Origin: Vibrio penaeicida
Lineage (GTDB): Bacteria > Pseudomonadota > Gammaproteobacteria > Enterobacterales > Vibrionaceae
DNA: 64,000 bases
Direction of reading: 5' to 3'
NCBI RefSeq assembly: GCF_030689305.1
Contig: NZ_JAUYVM010000016.1
Location: 62,001 to 126,000 of the forward strand
Translations under genes and position numbers: made by a program
Notes under the pieces: generated by a model
What the model was told of the DNA's origin: nothing
The model's database searches: none
Seen by the model: the letters and a program-made list of their open reading frames with translations, nothing else
Shown here: positions 52,668-60,883 of the stretch, in pieces
How positions within the stretch are numbered: position 1 is the first letter of the stretch
Layout: each line of letters opens with the position of its first letter

Positions 52668-52946
52668 CTAAAGTACCATGCGTACGATGTCGATATCGCC
52701 TAGCTCTTTGTAGAGTGACTCTACTTGCTCGATAGAAGTCGCTGTGATGGTAATAGAGACGGAGTTATATGTCCCTTTTCCACTCGGCTTAACGGTAGGG
52801 CTGTAGTCGCCAGGAGCGTGACGTTGAATGACTTCTAACACAAGCTCTGGCAGTTCTGGTTTTGCATAGCCCATTACCTTGTAAGTAAACTGACAAGGGA
52901 ACTCAAGCAGGTCTTTTAGTTTTGCGTCTGAGTTGATATTCAACAT
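52668..52946 (-). CDS. ybeD: YbeD/DUF493 family protein
   Basis: A 92-residue cytoplasmic protein with an ACT-like fold. FPCQFTYKVMGYA and GTYNSVSITITATSIEQVESLYKEL match the DUF493 family. It sits between dacA and lipB, as in E. coli. Molecular role is unknown; a link to lipoate metabolism is inferred only from conserved neighbourhood. Confidence 0.92.
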   Translation of the reverse strand: MLNINSDAKLKDLLEFPCQFTYKVMGYAKPELPELVLEVIQRHAPGDYSPTVKPSGKGTYNSVSITITATSIEQVESLYKELGDIDIVRMVL

Positions 52947-53045
52947 TGCGAGAACTCCGATTTAGTATTCGATATTGCGGTGCGAAATAGTACTGCCAAA
53001 TGTAACGGATCTCAAGTTACATCAGCGCTCCCTCACATTATGATG

Positions 53046-53069
53046 CAAAAAAGCCGCTAACGCGGCTTT
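53046..53069 (-). terminator. Terminator after dacA
   Basis: AAAGCCGC and GCGGCTTT pair over TAAC, followed on the minus strand by T residues. Confidence 0.85.
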
Positions 53070-53097
53070 CAATAATTAAGTCTAAGATACGCTGAGT

Positions 53098-54282
53098 TTA
53101 GCTAAACCAGCTCTTGAACAGTAAGACAATGTAATCAATTAGTCGGCTAAATAAGCCGCCTTCTTCTACATCTTCTAGCGCTAGAAGTGGGTATTCAGCA
53201 ATGTCGTCGCCTTCAACTTGGTAGAACAAACGCCCAACCACATCGCCTTTGCGAATTGGTGCTTGAAGTTCTTTTTCTAATACAAAGTTGGCAGTCATGT
53301 TTTTCGCCTGACCACGAGGAAGGGTAACATAGGTGTCTTCGGCAACACCGAGAGCAACTGAGTCTTTGTCACCCATCCAGATTTTTTCGCTAACGAAAGT
53401 TTCACCTGATTTGTGTGGGGAAACCGTTTCAAAAAAACGGAATCCGTAGTTAAGCAGCTTCTTGCTTTCCGCCTTACGAGCGTTAGCACTTTTCGTTCCC
53501 ATTACAACGGCGACTAGGCGCATTTTGCCTTCGGTTGCAGAGCTCACCAAGCTGTAGCCAGCTTTGCTTGTGTGTCCGGTTTTGATGCCGTCAACGTTCA
53601 TGCTTTTATCCCAAAGCAAACCGTTACGGTTGTATTGGGTTATACCATTGTAAGTAAATTGCTTTTCGGCGTAGATGCGGTATTCATCTGGCACATCACG
53701 AATAAGAGCCTGACCAAGCAGCGCCATATCGTAAGGCGTTGAGAAAAGGTCTGGGTTATCCAAACCATGTACATTGGCAAAGTTGGTATTCTCCATACCA
53801 ATCGACTTCGCCCACGCATTCATAAGGTCTACAAATGCGTCTTCAGACCCTGCAACATGCTCAGCCATGGCGACACAGGCGTCGTTACCTGACTGAATGA
53901 TGATGCCTCGGTTTAGGTCATCAACAGTTACCGTAGTGCCTACCTCAATGAACATTTTTGAAGAATCAGGGAAATTTTTCGCCCACGCATTCTTACTAAT
54001 GACCACTTTGTCAGACAGCGAAATGTTACCGCGTTCAAGCTCTTGACCAATGACATAGCTGGTCATCATCTTGGTAAGACTTGCTGGGGACAAACGCGTG
54101 TTCGCCTCTTTTTCTGCCAGAACTTTACCGGAATGGTAGTCCATGAGCACGAAACCTTTAGCGGCGATTTCAGGTGCATCTGGGACAACAATAGGAGCCG
54201 AGAATGCTGGAGAAGCGAAAGTTGCTGACACGATTGCTGAAGTGACAAACAAAGATTTAATAGATTTCACAGATTTTTTCAT
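53098..54282 (-). CDS. dacA: D-alanyl-D-alanine carboxypeptidase (PBP5-type)
   Basis: A 394-residue periplasmic peptidase that trims the fifth residue of peptidoglycan stem peptides. Signal peptide ends at SPAFSA (about 29). Penicillin-binding motifs: SLTK (SxxK, about residue 68), SGN in IQSGNDACV, and KTG in DGIKTGHTSKAGYS. A C-terminal beta domain (about 285-370) and amphipathic anchor FSRLIDYIVLLFKSWFS follow. Confidence 0.96.
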   Translation of the reverse strand: MKKSVKSIKSLFVTSAIVSATFASPAFSAPIVVPDAPEIAAKGFVLMDYHSGKVLAEKEANTRLSPASLTKMMTSYVIGQELERGNISLSDKVVISKNAWAKNFPDSSKMFIEVGTTVTVDDLNRGIIIQSGNDACVAMAEHVAGSEDAFVDLMNAWAKSIGMENTNFANVHGLDNPDLFSTPYDMALLGQALIRDVPDEYRIYAEKQFTYNGITQYNRNGLLWDKSMNVDGIKTGHTSKAGYSLVSSATEGKMRLVAVVMGTKSANARKAESKKLLNYGFRFFETVSPHKSGETFVSEKIWMGDKDSVALGVAEDTYVTLPRGQAKNMTANFVLEKELQAPIRKGDVVGRLFYQVEGDDIAEYPLLALEDVEEGGLFSRLIDYIVLLFKSWFS

Positions 54283-54388
54283 TGGTATTAGTTGTTAGTC
54301 TGAATGTTTAATGCTGAACGTTCGTATCTTAGCAGAATCATTCTGATAAGTCAGAAGCTTACTGTTGCACAAATTAACCCGTTTGTCC

Positions 54389-55183
54389 CTAAGGATTCTG
54401 TTTCACTTGTTTAATGAACGCAGTGGGGTAGCCTTGTGAGTGTACTTGAGATAACGTTTTTTGCGTTAATTCTTGGTCATTAAATGGGCCTAAAAAAATA
54501 CGATGTAGCTTTTTTGACCCTTCTGTATAACTGCGTACTGATAGGCTTTGACCCAAAGATTTCGCTAAAGTTCGGGCTTTGTCTTCATCTTTTGACGCGG
54601 CAACTTGAATAACAAACCTTGGCAATTTCTTCTGCGCAACGAGCGATGTGTTTTCGCGGCTTACAGATATGTACTCAATTTTTACATTCGCGGTACCCGT
54701 CTGAACGACGCCTAATTTGTATGCCGCTGCGTAGCTTAAATCAATAATACGCCCTTCATGAAATGGGCCTCGGTCGTTAATGCGGACAATTGCCGTTTTT
54801 CCGTTGTCTTTGTTCAGTACCTTGACGTAACTAGGAAGAGGTAAAGTTTTATGCGCTGCCGACATAGAGTACATGTCGTATATTTCACCGTTAGACGTTA
54901 GGTGACCATGAAACTTTTTACCATACCAAGATGCTTTACCTTCTTGAATAAATCCTTCAGGCTCTTTAACAATTTTGTATGAGCCGCCCAGTAAGCTGTA
55001 GTCTTTGTTGCCGCCCAAACTGATGGGTTCATAAACAGGATGAGCATCTTCAATATGTTCAACAGAAAGAGGCACTTCAGGGGCGACATCGTCATCTATG
55101 GTGTATCTGCCTTTGTCTGGGCTTGTACAGCCGGTTAAAGCCAGTATTAAAATCATGATAAGAGAGTAAATTCTAAAAGCCAT
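54389..55183 (-). CDS. rlpA: Septal ring lytic transglycosylase RlpA family lipoprotein
   Basis: A 264-residue lipoprotein (lipobox LTGC, Cys about 19). The double-psi barrel (about 75-170) has GKASWYGKKFHGHLTSNGE and VRINDRGPFHEGRIIDLSYAA, containing the catalytic Asp and metal-site His of RlpA enzymes. A SPOR domain (about 188-262) targets denuded septal glycan. Its ATG overlaps the rodA stop by one base. Confidence 0.94.
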   Translation of the reverse strand: MAFRIYSLIMILILALTGCTSPDKGRYTIDDDVAPEVPLSVEHIEDAHPVYEPISLGGNKDYSLLGGSYKIVKEPEGFIQEGKASWYGKKFHGHLTSNGEIYDMYSMSAAHKTLPLPSYVKVLNKDNGKTAIVRINDRGPFHEGRIIDLSYAAAYKLGVVQTGTANVKIEYISVSRENTSLVAQKKLPRFVIQVAASKDEDKARTLAKSLGQSLSVRSYTEGSKKLHRIFLGPFNDQELTQKTLSQVHSQGYPTAFIKQVKQNP

Positions 55184-56304
55184 CAGTTCGCCTTAGAGAG
55201 CATTTTACGGTGAGTGTGAATCGACATCAGAATGCCAAACCCGGCCATTAGCGTTACCATGGATGTGCCTCCATAGCTAATCAAAGGCAGTGGTACGCCT
55301 ACAACGGGAAGAATGCCACTCACCATACCTATGTTTACAAAAACGTAAACAAAAAAGCTAAGAACAACGCTGCCTGCCATCATTCGACCAAAAGCGGTTT
55401 GCGCTTTACTAGCTAAAAACAAACCTCGCCCAATAATAAACAGGTAGATGCAAAGTAGCGCGACCACACCAATCATGCCCCATTCTTCCGCAACAACGGC
55501 AAAGATGAAGTCAGTATGACGCTCTGGTAAGAATTCAAGTTGCGACTGAGTGCCTTGCAACCAGCCTTTTCCGGATAAACCGCCAGAACCAATGGCAATC
55601 TTACTTTGAATAATGTGATAGCCTGCACCCAATGGATCGGATTCAGGGTCAAATAAGGTTCTTACGCGAACCTTTTGATACTCTCTCATCAAGAAGAACC
55701 AAAGAATTGGGATGAACGCACCGAGTGCAACGGCGGCAGCCGTGATGATCTTCCAGCTTATTCCTGCAAGGAAAATAACAAAAATCCCTGACGCAGCGAT
55801 GAGGATAGAAGTTCCTAAGTCGGGTTGCTTGGCAATAAGTATTGTTGGAATGAAAACCATCAATAGTGAGGCGATCAGTGTTTTAAATGTAGGGGGGAGC
55901 GAGCGTTTACCAATATACCTAGCCACCATGAGTGGTACGGCGAGCTTCAATAACTCAGAAGGCTGGAAGCGCACAAAGCCAAGATTTAACCATCGCTGGG
56001 CCCCTTTGGAGGCCTCACCGAAGAATAAAACCCCTAACAATAAAAATATCCCAACAACAAACAGCAATGGTGCCGCAGTTTCATAGGTGCGTGGGGGGAT
56101 CTGTGCGAGAAGTAACATTACGACAAGAGATAGCCCCATTCTCATCGCTTGCCTGTCCATCATCGCGAGGCTTTGTCCACTGGCACTGTACATAACCACT
56201 AGCCCAAAGCACATAAGCAGCAGCAACCCAAGCAACATGGGTAAGTCGATATGGAGTTTATCGAAAAAGGAACGATTTCTTCCGGTAGAAGGGTCAAACC
56301 GCAT
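55183..56304 (-). CDS. rodA: Rod shape-determining peptidoglycan glycosyltransferase RodA
   Basis: A 373-residue SEDS-family polymerase with about ten TM helices, the glycosyltransferase of the elongation machinery. SEDS features: RWLNLGFVRFQPSELLKLAVPL, AKQPDLGTSILI (catalytic Asp loop), FAVVAEEWGMIG and GVPLPLISYGGTSM. One-base overlaps with both neighbours show tight coupling with its partner PBP2. Confidence 0.97.
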   Translation of the reverse strand: MRFDPSTGRNRSFFDKLHIDLPMLLGLLLLMCFGLVVMYSASGQSLAMMDRQAMRMGLSLVVMLLLAQIPPRTYETAAPLLFVVGIFLLLGVLFFGEASKGAQRWLNLGFVRFQPSELLKLAVPLMVARYIGKRSLPPTFKTLIASLLMVFIPTILIAKQPDLGTSILIAASGIFVIFLAGISWKIITAAAVALGAFIPILWFFLMREYQKVRVRTLFDPESDPLGAGYHIIQSKIAIGSGGLSGKGWLQGTQSQLEFLPERHTDFIFAVVAEEWGMIGVVALLCIYLFIIGRGLFLASKAQTAFGRMMAGSVVLSFFVYVFVNIGMVSGILPVVGVPLPLISYGGTSMVTLMAGFGILMSIHTHRKMLSKAN

Positions 56305-58187
56305 TATTTATTCCCATCTTTGCTGTCAATTAAAACGTGGTCGAAGATCTCTCGTGCAACAGGTGCACCGTTTGAAGAGCCGCCCCCGGCGTTTTCTAAT
56401 ACAACGGTCACAATCACTTCTGGATCGTCGAACGGAGCAAAACCCGTATACAAAGCGTGGTCTCTCAAGTGTTCAGCGAGTTCGTCGGCGTTGTATTCTT
56501 CATCTTCTTTGAGCCCAAACACCTGTGCTGTTCCGGATTTACCACCAGTCATGTATTCTGCTTTTGCGAAGGCTCGTCGAGCCGTTCCTTTTTTACCGTG
56601 GTTTGCTAAGCGCATTCCTTCTAAGGCAACAGTCCAATAGCGTTTAGATACGCCTTCAACTGGCGGGTAGGATTCAATAGGCGCAGCTGTTGTCACATGA
56701 GGCTCTTGAGTTTTATCAATGGTCGCTCTAAGCAAGTGAGGAGCGATGACTTCACCTTTATTCACCAATACTGAGGTAGCTTTTGCTAATTGCATGGGGG
56801 TTGCTGTCCAGTAGCCTTGTCCGATGCCCACAGGGATCGTATCACCTTGGTACCAAGGTTGGCGATGACGCGCCATTTTCCATTCTCGGGTTGGCATGTT
56901 GGCTTTACTTTCTTCATGAATATCGATACCCGTAAAGTCGCCAAATCCAAATAGCATCATCCAAGTGGAGATGCGATCAATACCCATGTCGTAGGCAATT
57001 TGATAATAAAAAGTATCGACTGACTCTTCGATAGATTTCAGTATATCGACACGCCCATGCCCCCAACGTAACCAATCTCGAAATGGGCGAGTTTTCGAGT
57101 TAGGAATACGCCAGTACCCCGGATCATTACGTGTGGTTTTTGTCGTAATAACTTTTTCTTGAAGTGCTGCGACGGCGATAAATGGCTTCACCGTAGATGC
57201 AGGTGGATAAATTCCAAGCGTTGCGCGGTTAACTAAAGGCCTGTCTTTGTCTTCTAGCAAGGCGCGATAGTCTTTGCCGGAAATCCCGTGTACGAAAGAA
57301 TTCGGATCGTAGCTTGGGCTAGAAAGCATAGCTAAAACACCGTTATCTGTTGGGTCGAGCAAAATGGCCGAACCTCTTCGACCATCCAGCAAATCATATA
57401 AGTACTGCTGAAGTTTAATGTCTAAGTTGAGGACAATGTCTTGCCCGGGAATAGGTGGTACGTATTTTAAAGTGCGAATGATACGACCACGGTTGTTCAC
57501 TTCAACTTCTTGGTAACCAGCCGTACCGTGAAGTAAATCTTCATAAAAACGTTCGATACCAAGCTTACCAATATCTCGGGTTGCTTGATAATTGGCTACT
57601 TTATCTTCGCGCTCTAAGCGTTGTAAATCACGGTCATTAATTCGAGATACATAGCCCAATACATGAGTCAGTACCTTTCCGTATGGATAATAGCGTTTTA
57701 GCGTAGCGTTCACTTCGACACCGGGAAAGCGATGCTGATTCACAGAAAATAGAGCGACTTGTTCTTCCGTTAACTGGTTTAACAGTGGGACGGATTTAAA
57801 GCGCCTAGTACGCTTACGTTCCTTGTGGAAGCGAGTAATACGCTCGTCAGAGATCTCTAGAAAAGTACTCAACTGAATAATGGTTTCATCAATGTCTTTG
57901 ATTTTTTCAGGCGTAAGTTCAAGGCTAAAGATGGGGCGGTTTTCAGCGAGTAGAATACCGTTTCGATCGTAGATCAATCCGCGGTTAGGGGCGATAGGCA
58001 CCACTTTTATACGGTTGTCATTAGAGCGGGTTTTGTAGTCTTGAAACTGATTGACTTGAATGTTGTATAAGTTGACGAGAAGCACACCCATAAGCGCCAC
58101 AATGCCCATAAAGGCGACTAAGGCGCGTCGCGAGAATAGGGCGGACTCGGCGGTGTAATCTCGGATTTGGGTGCGCTGACGTCTCAT
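56304..58187 (-). CDS. mrdA: Penicillin-binding protein 2 (peptidoglycan transpeptidase)
   Basis: A 627-residue class B PBP, the elongasome transpeptidase. One N-terminal TM helix (about 25-47), pedestal domain, then the catalytic domain with SxxK in YPPASTVKPFIA, SVD in IEESVDTFYY and KSG in TGGKSGTAQVFG. First of the mrdA-rodA-rlpA set and 6 bases after rlmH. Confidence 0.97.
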   Translation of the reverse strand: MRRQRTQIRDYTAESALFSRRALVAFMGIVALMGVLLVNLYNIQVNQFQDYKTRSNDNRIKVVPIAPNRGLIYDRNGILLAENRPIFSLELTPEKIKDIDETIIQLSTFLEISDERITRFHKERKRTRRFKSVPLLNQLTEEQVALFSVNQHRFPGVEVNATLKRYYPYGKVLTHVLGYVSRINDRDLQRLEREDKVANYQATRDIGKLGIERFYEDLLHGTAGYQEVEVNNRGRIIRTLKYVPPIPGQDIVLNLDIKLQQYLYDLLDGRRGSAILLDPTDNGVLAMLSSPSYDPNSFVHGISGKDYRALLEDKDRPLVNRATLGIYPPASTVKPFIAVAALQEKVITTKTTRNDPGYWRIPNSKTRPFRDWLRWGHGRVDILKSIEESVDTFYYQIAYDMGIDRISTWMMLFGFGDFTGIDIHEESKANMPTREWKMARHRQPWYQGDTIPVGIGQGYWTATPMQLAKATSVLVNKGEVIAPHLLRATIDKTQEPHVTTAAPIESYPPVEGVSKRYWTVALEGMRLANHGKKGTARRAFAKAEYMTGGKSGTAQVFGLKEDEEYNADELAEHLRDHALYTGFAPFDDPEVIVTVVLENAGGGSSNGAPVAREIFDHVLIDSKDGNK

Positions 58188-58193
58188 CTAGCG

Positions 58194-58664
58194 TTATTCT
58201 CGATGATATGGGTGGTTAGCGGTAATGCTCCAAGCTCGGTATAGGCTTTCTGCCATAACAACACGAACCAATGGGTGAGGCAGCGTAAGAGGAGATAAAG
58301 ACCAGCTTTGTTCGGCTGCCGCTTTGCAAGCTGGCGCTAAACCTTCAGGACCTCCAATTAGAATCGATACATCTCGTGCATCAAGTTTCCAGGCTTCCAA
58401 TTGTCCTGCAAGTTGCTCTGTATCCCAGCGCTTACCCGGAATATCCAGAGTAACAATTCGATTGCCTTTTGGCACTGCCGCCAACATCGCTTCGCCTTCT
58501 TTTTGCAGAATTCTTGCAATATCAGCATTTTTCCCACGCTTACCTGCTGAGATTTCAATCAATTCCAAAGGCATGTCGTGGGGGAATCTACGTTTATATT
58601 CTTTAAACCCTTCTTCCACCCACTTTGGCATTTTCGTGCCAACGGCAATAAGTTGAATCTTCAA
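58194..58664 (-). CDS. rlmH: 23S rRNA pseudouridine-1915 N3-methyltransferase
   Basis: A 156-residue SPOUT methyltransferase. IQLIAVGTKMPKWVEEGFKEY at the start, the SAM knot ILIGGPEGLAPACKA, and the invariant C-terminus SLYRAWSITANHPYHRE identify RlmH. Starts 3 bases after rsfS. Confidence 0.97.
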   Translation of the reverse strand: MKIQLIAVGTKMPKWVEEGFKEYKRRFPHDMPLELIEISAGKRGKNADIARILQKEGEAMLAAVPKGNRIVTLDIPGKRWDTEQLAGQLEAWKLDARDVSILIGGPEGLAPACKAAAEQSWSLSPLTLPHPLVRVVMAESLYRAWSITANHPYHRE

Positions 58665-58667
58665 CGA

Positions 58668-58985
58668 TTAGCTCCAGAGTTTCTCAAGCTGGTACAGCTC
58701 TCGCTGGTCTTCTTGCATTACGTGAACCATTGTAGAGCCCATATCGACAACGACCCATTCACCTTCTTGCTCGCCATCGACACCTAACGGTTCTAGCCCT
58801 GCTTTTTTAGCTTCACTGGCGACGTGATCGGCTATAGAGGCTACGTGACGCTTAGAGTTTCCTGTGCAGATAACCATAAAGTCTGTAACACTGGATTTGC
58901 CTTGAACATCAATGGTAACGATGTCTTCTGCTTTCATATCGTCTGCTTTATCCGCTAAAAAATCACGTAGATCTTGTACTTGCAA
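58668..58985 (-). CDS. rsfS: Ribosomal silencing factor RsfS
   Basis: A 105-residue protein that binds uL14 and blocks subunit joining in starvation. Motifs: ADDMKAEDIVTIDVQGKS, DFMVICTGNSKRHVASIAD, and WVVVDMGSTMVHVMQEDQRE. In E. coli nadD (and cobC) lie between holA and this gene; here only a 109-base gap remains. Confidence 0.96.
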   Translation of the reverse strand: MQVQDLRDFLADKADDMKAEDIVTIDVQGKSSVTDFMVICTGNSKRHVASIADHVASEAKKAGLEPLGVDGEQEGEWVVVDMGSTMVHVMQEDQRELYQLEKLWS

Positions 58986-59094
58986 TGTCTTTTACCTTAG
59001 AAAAAATTTAACCGTCATTATACTCAAGTTATTCCAAGATGCTCGCATCTGAATGAAATAGTTCTTGGTGTTGTGGAACTAGGGTATTGAGTTG

Positions 59095-60120
59095 TTAAAG
59101 CGCTATATTGAATGTAGCCTTTGGCTCACAAAATTGAAGTGAAATTTGAGCCAGAAGTAGCCAAACTGGGCGGTCATAGCGTGTTTTTGCATTTATCTCG
59201 GCTTGAGCTGTCAAAGAGAGCAATTTTTGAATATCAGTTGGCGCTAGCCTTTGCAGTGCGGCGGAATACATTGGGCGCTTAGTTTGCCAAATTCTACGGG
59301 CATCGAAGACTTTCCCCAATGGTAAAGAGGCGGATTCTTTATGCATTTCCAATATCAGTAGCAATTCTTTCTGAAGAGTACGAAGTAAAATGATGGCTTC
59401 GGTACCTTCCGCTTCAAGCTGCCTTAATATCCGTTGTGCTCGTTTACTCTGACCGGCAAGCAATGCATCACTCCATTGGAATGGCGTAAAGTGATTGTGC
59501 CGACTCAATGCTTCTTCGACTCTCAGCAACGTTAACTGACCATCAGGATAGAGAAGTGCTAACTTTTCCAAACTTTGTGAAAGGGCCAATAGATTGCCTT
59601 CGTGCCACTGTGCCAACATTTGTATCGCTTGGCTATCAGGAACGAGGTTCAGTTTACGACAGCGTTGTTGCACAAATTGAGGTAGTCGTTGGGTGTCTGG
59701 GGTTAGGCAGGTCACAACACAACCATTGGCAGAAAGTGCTTTAAACCATTTAGCATTTTCTTGTTGTTTGGTCAGCTTGTGCCCAATGAGTACCAGCATA
59801 ATGTCAGGGTGAAGCCTATCAGCTAAACCAATAAGCTCTTTCCCTATTGCCGCATTTACACCTGTTTCAGGAATCTCTAATTCAATGATCTGACGAGCTG
59901 AGAAGAGGCTCAATGCCTGACAACAGTCGTACACCAAGTTCCAATCAAGTTGAGTATCGACCGCAAAACGGTGGCGTTCTTCAAATCCTTGGCTTTGCGC
60001 ATGTCGCTGTATCGCTTCTCGGCTTTCTTGCAATAACAATGGTTCATTGCCAAAGACCAAAAAAATACCATGCTGAGATCGAGGTAAGTGGTCCGCAAGT
60101 TTGTCGGCAAAAATACGCAT
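59095..60120 (-). CDS. holA: DNA polymerase III subunit delta
   Basis: A 341-residue clamp-loader wrench subunit that opens the beta clamp. N-terminal LVFGNEPLLLQESREAIQRHA, IIELEIPETG and the C-terminal collar helices (ALLAGQSKRAQRILRQLEAEG) match HolA. Its ATG overlaps the lptE stop by one base, conserving the lptE-holA pair. Confidence 0.95.
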   Translation of the reverse strand: MRIFADKLADHLPRSQHGIFLVFGNEPLLLQESREAIQRHAQSQGFEERHRFAVDTQLDWNLVYDCCQALSLFSARQIIELEIPETGVNAAIGKELIGLADRLHPDIMLVLIGHKLTKQQENAKWFKALSANGCVVTCLTPDTQRLPQFVQQRCRKLNLVPDSQAIQMLAQWHEGNLLALSQSLEKLALLYPDGQLTLLRVEEALSRHNHFTPFQWSDALLAGQSKRAQRILRQLEAEGTEAIILLRTLQKELLLILEMHKESASLPLGKVFDARRIWQTKRPMYSAALQRLAPTDIQKLLSLTAQAEINAKTRYDRPVWLLLAQISLQFCEPKATFNIAL

Positions 60121-60737
60121 TACTGGTTCTCTGCCGAGGCTTTTTCTGTAGTCGTGGTTTGGGTCACACCGAGATCTAATGTCACACTTTCTTCTTGGTT
60201 CTCGCTATTGATGTCATTTTGGCTTTTATCAAGCTGTGCTTTTAATCGCGCCATTTGACGAAGGATTTGTCTCGCGGCTTGTTTACGCATTTCATCAATG
60301 ATCATTTCTTTTTCAGTCGATTTAGCGAGGGCTGTTAATGGGTTATCCAAGAAGCTGCGGTTGACTGTTGTTGTAAATGATTGGCTACCAACACCCGGAA
60401 CTGTCACTCGGTACGAAGCCGCGTAAGTAAGTTCATATTCTGCTGCACGGCTGTTCTGATACAAAGAGAGAGTACGCTCACCATTGGATTCGCTGGTTAA
60501 ATGCAGGTTTGGGATGTCTTCTCTGGGGGCGACAGCTTGTACACCGTTCAAATCCAACTCAGCACGGACGTACCGCGTTAATGAGCCATAAGAATCAAAG
60601 CTGGTAAATGATATTTCGGAAAGTTCTTCTGGAAGAAAGTACGTATCTCGGAAATGAAAACCGCAAGCAGACAAAACCGATGCAAGAACAAGAACAATAG
60701 AGGCACGCAAGGTGCGAGAAAAAGAAACACGCTTCAC
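60120..60737 (-). CDS. lptE: LPS-assembly lipoprotein LptE
   Basis: 205 residues from a GTG at 60737 with AGGA eight bases before; a longer frame up to 60845 would put about 36 residues before the signal peptide and is unlikely. Lipobox LSACGFHFRD (Cys at about 25). LptE plugs LptD in the outer membrane. The C-terminal tail (about 175-205) is acidic and low-complexity. Confidence 0.9.
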   Translation of the reverse strand: MKRVSFSRTLRASIVLVLASVLSACGFHFRDTYFLPEELSEISFTSFDSYGSLTRYVRAELDLNGVQAVAPREDIPNLHLTSESNGERTLSLYQNSRAAEYELTYAASYRVTVPGVGSQSFTTTVNRSFLDNPLTALAKSTEKEMIIDEMRKQAARQILRQMARLKAQLDKSQNDINSENQEESVTLDLGVTQTTTTEKASAENQ

Positions 60738-60814
60738 AAATCGTTTCCTAGTATTCGGATTAACTTTGATGACAACACTGTTTGCGTATGCGCACAATGT
60801 ACTCATCAAAATAC

Positions 60815-60852
60815 GCCGATAAAAACAAACAGGGTGATGATTCACCCTGTTT
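60815..60852 (-). terminator. Hairpin between leuS and lptE, probable terminator or attenuator
   Basis: AAACAGGGTGA (60827-60837) pairs with TCACCCTGTTT (60842-60852); the minus strand continues TGTTTTTAT. It lies between leuS and lptE, so lptE may need its own promoter or read-through. Confidence 0.65.
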
Positions 60853-60883
60853 ACGTATTTTTATGGGTTGGGTTTTATGACAA

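Noticed and set aside
56087..56640. Overlapping plus-strand frames of 129-141 residues
   Set aside because: Antisense to rodA and mrdA, both intact and well conserved.
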